From assembly GCA_026874595.1 (NCBI GenBank), contig CM049316.1, positions 67,914,676 to 67,978,675 of the forward strand: a stretch of DNA of 64,000 nt. The letters run 5' to 3'. Below the pieces are notes generated by a model that saw only the letters and a list, made by a program, of their open reading frames with translations, searched no databases and was not told where the DNA came from. The position numbers and the translations under genes were made by a program. Below, in pieces: positions 58,237-64,000 of this stretch (its first letter is position 1; each line of letters begins with the position of its first letter). The DNA is from Sipunculus nudus (Eukaryota > Annelida > Sipuncula > Golfingiida > Sipunculidae).

Positions 58237-60903
58237 GTGTGTGTGTGTGTGTGTGTGTAGAATTTTCGGAGATGTATATACTATGAAGAATCGGTCTTAA
58301 CCAGCAACCGATGGTAAAACTATCGATTTAGAAAGTTTTACTCGTTGTTTTACTGTGAGCTGGCCACTTTGCGCATGTGACAGAGCTAGTGTATCCTTCC
58401 GGTCCAAATAAATTCTTTTTATTTACAAATTGAAACAAAAGACGTTTCTACAGGAATATTTACCTCAGGACAATGGAACCATCGACTTTATATGTGTAAG
58501 GTTTATCTTGTGGTTTTCCGCTCCCGTTTTCATCATATATTTTACATGTCTTAAGCCTTGAATAAAAACTAGTGAGAATATAAAGCGTATAAAGTGATAG
58601 CATATGTTCGTTGCCTACTTAAAGACTTCTATCCGGGGAAAAGCGATATTATGGTCCGTACACACAATTTTTACATAAACTTGCACATTAATTATTTAAT
58701 CAGGAAAAGTTTGCTGAACTTTACAAAGGTTGTTAGGGACAGGTATTCTACGTGCGTGCCGAGTTGAAATGACGGCTTCGTTCCTGATAAAATGTGCTGT
58801 AATACACCTTCTGTCAAATAAATCCATTAATTTTAATTGCAAATACGGAAATTAACCCCCCCCCCCCCCCCCCCCTTCCCCTTAGGACACGTCCACCACA
58901 GTTGCAGCTGCATTGGAAATCTCTAAATGGGAAATGTCTAACACATCAATTAATGTAATAGGTGAAATAATCACACTTGCCTTCTCGTATTACGCAGCAT
59001 ACGTTTGTCAATTTTAAATAGGGAGTAAAACTAAATTAACACTTTTCTTAAAGTACCAGCTATACACATGTGTGTATTTGGAAACGGATTATAATGAAGC
59101 TATGGCTACTGTCCTGCAGGGGACAGCTTAAGGTAGTGTTACATCCTGTTAAACAGCAATCCTGAATAGTTAAATGCGCACTGCGTGACCTTTCAACCCG
59201 GGGGTCAGAGAGTGCGCTTCTTACAATGGAATTCATGTGTCTTGTCAGTAAAGATAAAGGAGCATGTTCCTATTGACCTCGTTGAACCAGGAATAGACAT
59301 CCCTGCTTCATTCGCTGGTTACATATGAAATAACTTTGGCGTCTCGAATATGTTTACTGTAAGTTTAATTTTTACCTGGTTTGCTTAATAACGATGAAGA
59401 CAAACAAAGGGAAGCCTTGTCAAACATGCAATTAGGCAATACAGATAACGCATACGTACACCTGTTCATGGTTCTGTGCTTTGAATTTTGAAAATATCAT
59501 ACTTCTCTTAGTACAGCTTTTTCATAACGCTCGCAAGATATTGTATTTTTAGACTAAGCAAACAGTGCTTTCAGTCATCATGAGGTTATTTTATTCAACA
59601 TCTTACATAACTTAAGTAACTGTCTTGCCAACACCAACTATTGTCAAAGAAATTAAATAAAATAGCGTGTTTTTATTGTACATTTTTATTGAAAATGAAA
59701 ATGTAGCCTTTTTTTTTAAAGGATATTCCGATCATCTAAATTGGAAAATCACTGTGGGTTCACAAAAAATAAAATTAAAAGAAAAAAGTAAATTTTTAAA
59801 AATGTTAATCACTATCAATATCTATCGTTATAGGTCTCAAAAATGAAGAGATGTCTTGACAGTAACTTTCAGGTTAAGGATGGAAGGGCTATCTATATAA
59901 TGCATTATAGTAAATATTCTTTATTCTCTATGCATATTTTCTGACTGTGCATATTTCGAAAATAATTTTATTAAAAAACATATCTTTCATAAAGTTCAAT
60001 ATTAACTTATTTAGTTTATTTTTAATAGCATTTTCCTATAACAAACGTTGTTAAATGTCATTTGTTGACATGACATGTTTTAATGCACATTGTTATGGTT
60101 TTCATGGTTTATTCCCAAGATATTACGGCAACCCTTGCTTTCGTTTGACAGCATTTCCAAAACCTTACCCATAAGAAGCATAAAAGTAAATTCAGATTAT
60201 TGGAAAGATTTTACCTGATTACTTATACTGTCAAGATACATGATATATATTACATTTGTGAATAAGAATTAATAATTCTTGGTATATGATTTCCATGTCT
60301 TAACTAAGGGAAGGTGTTTTATTTTCAATTAAAAAAGTGTAATTAACACAAAAAGCAGAATAAAATGATACTAATCTTGAGTCTGTAATCTGTAATAAAA
60401 AAATCTTTATGTTCATCGATTCTATGATTTTGTTTTTTTTAAATTCAACTGACGCAGAAAAAATCCCCATAGTTAACAAGGTGGTATCACATTGATGCTT
60501 GATCTATCGGCCATCCTTAACCATTGTGTGCAAAATATTGTAAATTTATTCAATGTCACACCTTTAGCTGGTGTCTACCCAACCAATATGCTTTAATTGC
60601 GCCTATTGGTGATCATGCTTGTATATATGGACTTTCGCATGATTTTGCAGGCGATTTTTGTATGGTAATATATTGCGATATTTATTGGGATGTTTTCTAA
60701 CTATCAATTTATAGGAAACAGGTGTGCTTTCTGAAACATATGCATATAGTTCATATGTTATTATCATGTTAGTATATATCGTTAACGTATTTAGCAAGAT
60801 ATATACATATTCGTTGATAAACACATTCAAATTCATGTATAGATAACCTTTTGCCTTATATATGGAGTAACTTTAAATTACGAGAGAAACATTATTATTA
60901 TTG

Positions 60904-60940
<37 letters not shown>

Positions 60941-62271
60941 AATAAAGCCACGTATTCACAAAATATTTAAAAAAAATATAAATGATATGGCAAAAAAATG
61001 TGCAAATCACTGTCTTTTTTCATACTAAAAAAGCGATATTGTTACGGACCATAATAAATGCTATTATACACCTGAGCAGTATCTTAAAAGATATGTGAAT
61101 AACGAATAACATATATACTGCCAACAGACATAGAAGGACTGAGATGATTTTTTTTATTATAAATTATAGGAAATAAGGATCATCTAATTTGTGTGAATTA
61201 TTCCTCGTCAAATAAAACTGATAATTTTCTCATTAACATGGATGATCAGAAAGTACCCTGAAATTATTACTGTACATCCTCCCCTGAATATAATGATTCA
61301 TTCAAATGGAATGCCGACATAGATATTTGTACGCTTCATGTTTAAAACATTAATTCATTCAAGGAAGCTCAATTAATCATACAAAAAATAATCGTAATAT
61401 CAGATAAAAGAAAAAGTCAAGCAATCAGACACTAGTTCTTTACCTGCAGCCTGATAATTACCATCAGAACGACCTTCCAGAGACCTCCACTTGAGTGGCG
61501 TTGTGTTAAACGGGAGTAGGAAAAAACCCAGGTAAAACACCCCTTGGGATTAAAGGGTAATCGTGCAAAATAACGGGCCCATCTTACATGGTCTCACAAA
61601 AAAGTGTGACCACATTTCAGTGAAAAAACTATTTCATGTAAAAGTTTAAGATCCGGTGCATCTAATGATACAATATTTTTGTATATTTGATATAAATATA
61701 TTTTGCTACAGACTGTCGAAAAAGGGAAGTTTGCTTAAAATACCCAAAATGACGTCGTGTCAAGGTTGCAAAGACGTTCTCAGCCGACGTCATAAATGCA
61801 CAGTACTGTACGTGCATACCGTGTTAAACAAAAGGATGATGTCTAACAAAATTTACTGTCAATATATCTTTTTATGCATAGACAGAGAGACAATTTTACC
61901 TCTGAATATCCATATTTCCCAAGATTTAATAAAAGTTGACGACGTCGTGCCGCCAAAAACATAAACATGCAACTGTTGTCTGTGAATGTATTCGATTGAT
62001 CACGTTAACTCTTGCTCTATTCAGCTTTGCCTCTATGTACGTTTTATATGCCAAATAAATATAAATTGTGTAATAAACAGTAATTTTTGTGGACAGAGTA
62101 TAAAGACTACATTTTCAACATGTCATTTATCTTATTTTTTTTTGGTCCTGTTAGACTACTTTATTTAAGGACAATCAGAAGGGAACATCCCCTCCCCACG
62201 AGTAACAGACCGGTAGCACTTAAAATCGAGACGTACGCGGGAGAAACACGGGACCATGTTGGGCATATCAT
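56163..62271. other. Long AT-rich non-coding region with microsatellites
   Basis: C16 at 56901-56916, G14 at 57019-57032, (AT)n at 57256-57293, (AT)n plus (GT)n at 58201-58258, C20 at 58856-58875 and (ATT)n at 60893-60940. One stray GTGTGACCACATTT word, belonging to the satellite below, is at about 61603. No supported gene; a plus frame at 61656-61964 is unsupported. Confidence 0.5.
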
Positions 62272-62652
62272 CCATATGTGACCACATTTTATAATATTAT
62301 ATATATAATACAAACTTATATGGCTGGTCAAATAAAATGTGGTCACACATTATTTTTGTTAATAATTATTGGTAATAAATGTGGTCACGCCATATGTGAC
62401 CACATTTTATAATATTCTATATATAATACAAACTTATTAGGCTGGTCAAATAAAATGTGGTCACACCTTATTTTTGTCAATATTTATTGGGAAAAATGTG
62501 GTCACACCATATGTGACCACATTTTATAATATTATATGTTTATTACAAACTTATATGGCTGGTCAAAATGTGGTCACACCTTATTTTTGTTAATATTAAT
62601 TGTAAAAAATGTGGTCTCACCTTATGTGACCACATTTTTTAATATATTATAT

Positions 62653-62694
<42 letters not shown>

Positions 62695-64000
62695 CAAACT
62701 TATATGGCAGGTCAAAATGTGGTCACACCTTATTTTTGTCAATATTCTTCGGTGAAAAATGTGGTTATAATGTTCTATATATAATACAAACTTCTATGGC
62801 TGGTCAAGTTAAATGTGGTCACAACTTAATTTTGGCAAAATTTATTTTTTAAAATGTTGTCACACCATATGTGACCACATTCTAAAAATTATAAATTTAT
62901 TACAAACTTCTATGGCTTGTCAAATAAAATGTGGTCACACCTAATTTTTGTTAATATTTATTGTAAAAAATGTGGTCACACCATGTGACCACATTTTATA
63001 ATATATTAAATATGTATACATATAATACAAACCTATATGGCTGGTCAAATAAAATGTGGTCACACCTTATTTTTGTTAATATTTATTAGTAAAAATGTGG
63101 TCACACCTTATGTGACCACATTTTATAATATTCTAAATATAATACAAACTTATATGAATGGTCAAATAAAATGTGGTCACACCTTATTTTTGTCAAAATT
63201 TATTGTAAAAAATGTGGTCACACCATATGTGACCACATTCTAAAAATTATATATTTATTACAAACTTATATGGCTTGTCAAATAAAATATGGTCACACCT
63301 AATTTTTGTTAATATTTATTGTAAAAAATGTGGTCACACCATGTGACCACATTTTATAATATATTAAATATGTATACATATAATACAAACCTATATGGCT
63401 GGTCAAATAAAATGTGGTCACACCTTATTTTTGTTAATATTTATTAGTAAAAATGTGGTCACACCTTATGTGACCACATTTTATAATATTCTAAATATAA
63501 TACAAACTTATATGAATGGTCAAATAAAATGTGGTCACACCTTATTTTTGTCAAAATTTATTGTAAAAAATGTGGTCACACCATATGTGACCACATTCTA
63601 AAAATTATATATTTATTACAAACTTATATGGCTTGTCAAATAAAATGTGGTCACACCTAATTTTTGTTAATATTTATTGTAAAAAATGTGGTCACACCAT
63701 GTGACCACATTTTATAATATATTAAATATGTATACATATAATACAAACCTATATGGCTGGTCAAATAAAATGTGGTCACACCTTATTTTTGTTAATATTT
63801 ATTAGTAAAAATGTGGTCACACCTTATGTGACCACATTTTATAATATTCTAAATATAATACAAACTTATATGAATGGTCAAATAAAATGTGGTCACACCT
63901 TATTTTTGTCAAAATTTATTGTAAAAAATGTGGTCACACCATATGTGACCACATTCTAAAAATTATATATTTATTACAAACTTATATGGCTTGTCAAATA
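62272..64000. repeat. Palindrome-bearing satellite, ~119-bp monomer, 358-bp higher-order unit
   Basis: Each monomer holds AATACAAACTTATATGGCTG, GTCAAATAAAATGTGGTCAC, ACCTTATTTTTGTTAATATT and then an inverted repeat TGTGGTCACA-CCATA-TGTGACCACA (loop 3-5 bases). From 62272 to about 62875 the monomers differ and one carries an inserted (AT)n tract (62656-62692). From about 62876 to the end three-monomer blocks repeat every 358 bp with almost no change (starts aligned at 63037, 63395, 63753; one G/A difference noticed near 63289). The array runs off the window. The 68-codon frames repeated inside are by-products of the array. Confidence 0.95.

Noticed and set aside
63037..63959. Three identical 68-codon ORFs (MAGQIKCGHTLF...)
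   Set aside because: They are the translated 358-bp satellite unit; frames follow the repeat period and have no start context, splice sites or known domain.

Overview
This window is eukaryotic, almost certainly animal. Coding sequence is sparse and broken into short exons with GT/AG borders. The rest is AT-rich DNA full of (AT)n tracts, poly-C/G runs, minisatellites and decayed mobile elements. A metazoan-type LTR retrotransposon, a Penelope-like GIY-YIG remnant and a tRNA-headed SINE-like repeat fit a marine invertebrate. A mollusc is my best guess, but nothing here proves it. There are no operons, CRISPR arrays or bacterial-type genes.

Layout. At 1255-1977 (minus strand) lies one exon of a subtilase-like (peptidase S8 fold) gene, carrying a frameshift. 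From 2.3 to 8.3 kb there are minisatellites, short elements with inverted ends, the SINE-like repeat and two dispersed repeat families; their second copies lie at 14.9 kb and 54.4 kb. At 13117-18159 (minus) is a second subtilase-like gene: a catalytic-serine exon, two related C-terminal exons, a possible mini-exon and an unrecognised upstream exon. Splice phases agree for most junctions. From 19.15 to 23.9 kb lies a complex of degenerate tandem arrays, one with a telomere-like CCCTAACCC core. Two more degenerate tandem families lie at 24.8-25.6 and 26.7-28.2 kb, and another at 29.8-31.4 kb, followed by the Penelope-like remnant.

At 33276-39388 is an old LTR retrotransposon with recognisable LTRs, a tRNA-Pro-like primer site, gag, protease, integrase, reverse transcriptase, RNase H and polypurine tract. 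Its domains are Ty3/gypsy-like but integrase precedes reverse transcriptase, the order of the Gmr1 group. Its gag capsid resembles the source proposed for the vertebrate SCAN domain. It is dead: stops, frameshifts, a missing integrase core and altered catalytic residues.

From 39.4 to 62 kb is mostly unique AT-rich DNA. It holds a few exon candidates: a signal-peptide exon at 47.9 kb, a 105-codon ORF at 50.05 kb, and two phase-compatible exons at 55.8-56.2 kb. It also holds inverted repeat pairs and many microsatellites. From 62.27 kb to the window end runs a satellite of about 119-bp monomers built on a palindrome (TGTGGTCACA...TGTGACCACA). Its last 1.1 kb is a nearly perfect 358-bp higher-order repeat that continues past the window. 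The two subtilase-like loci look like paralogues; no other genes appear functionally linked.
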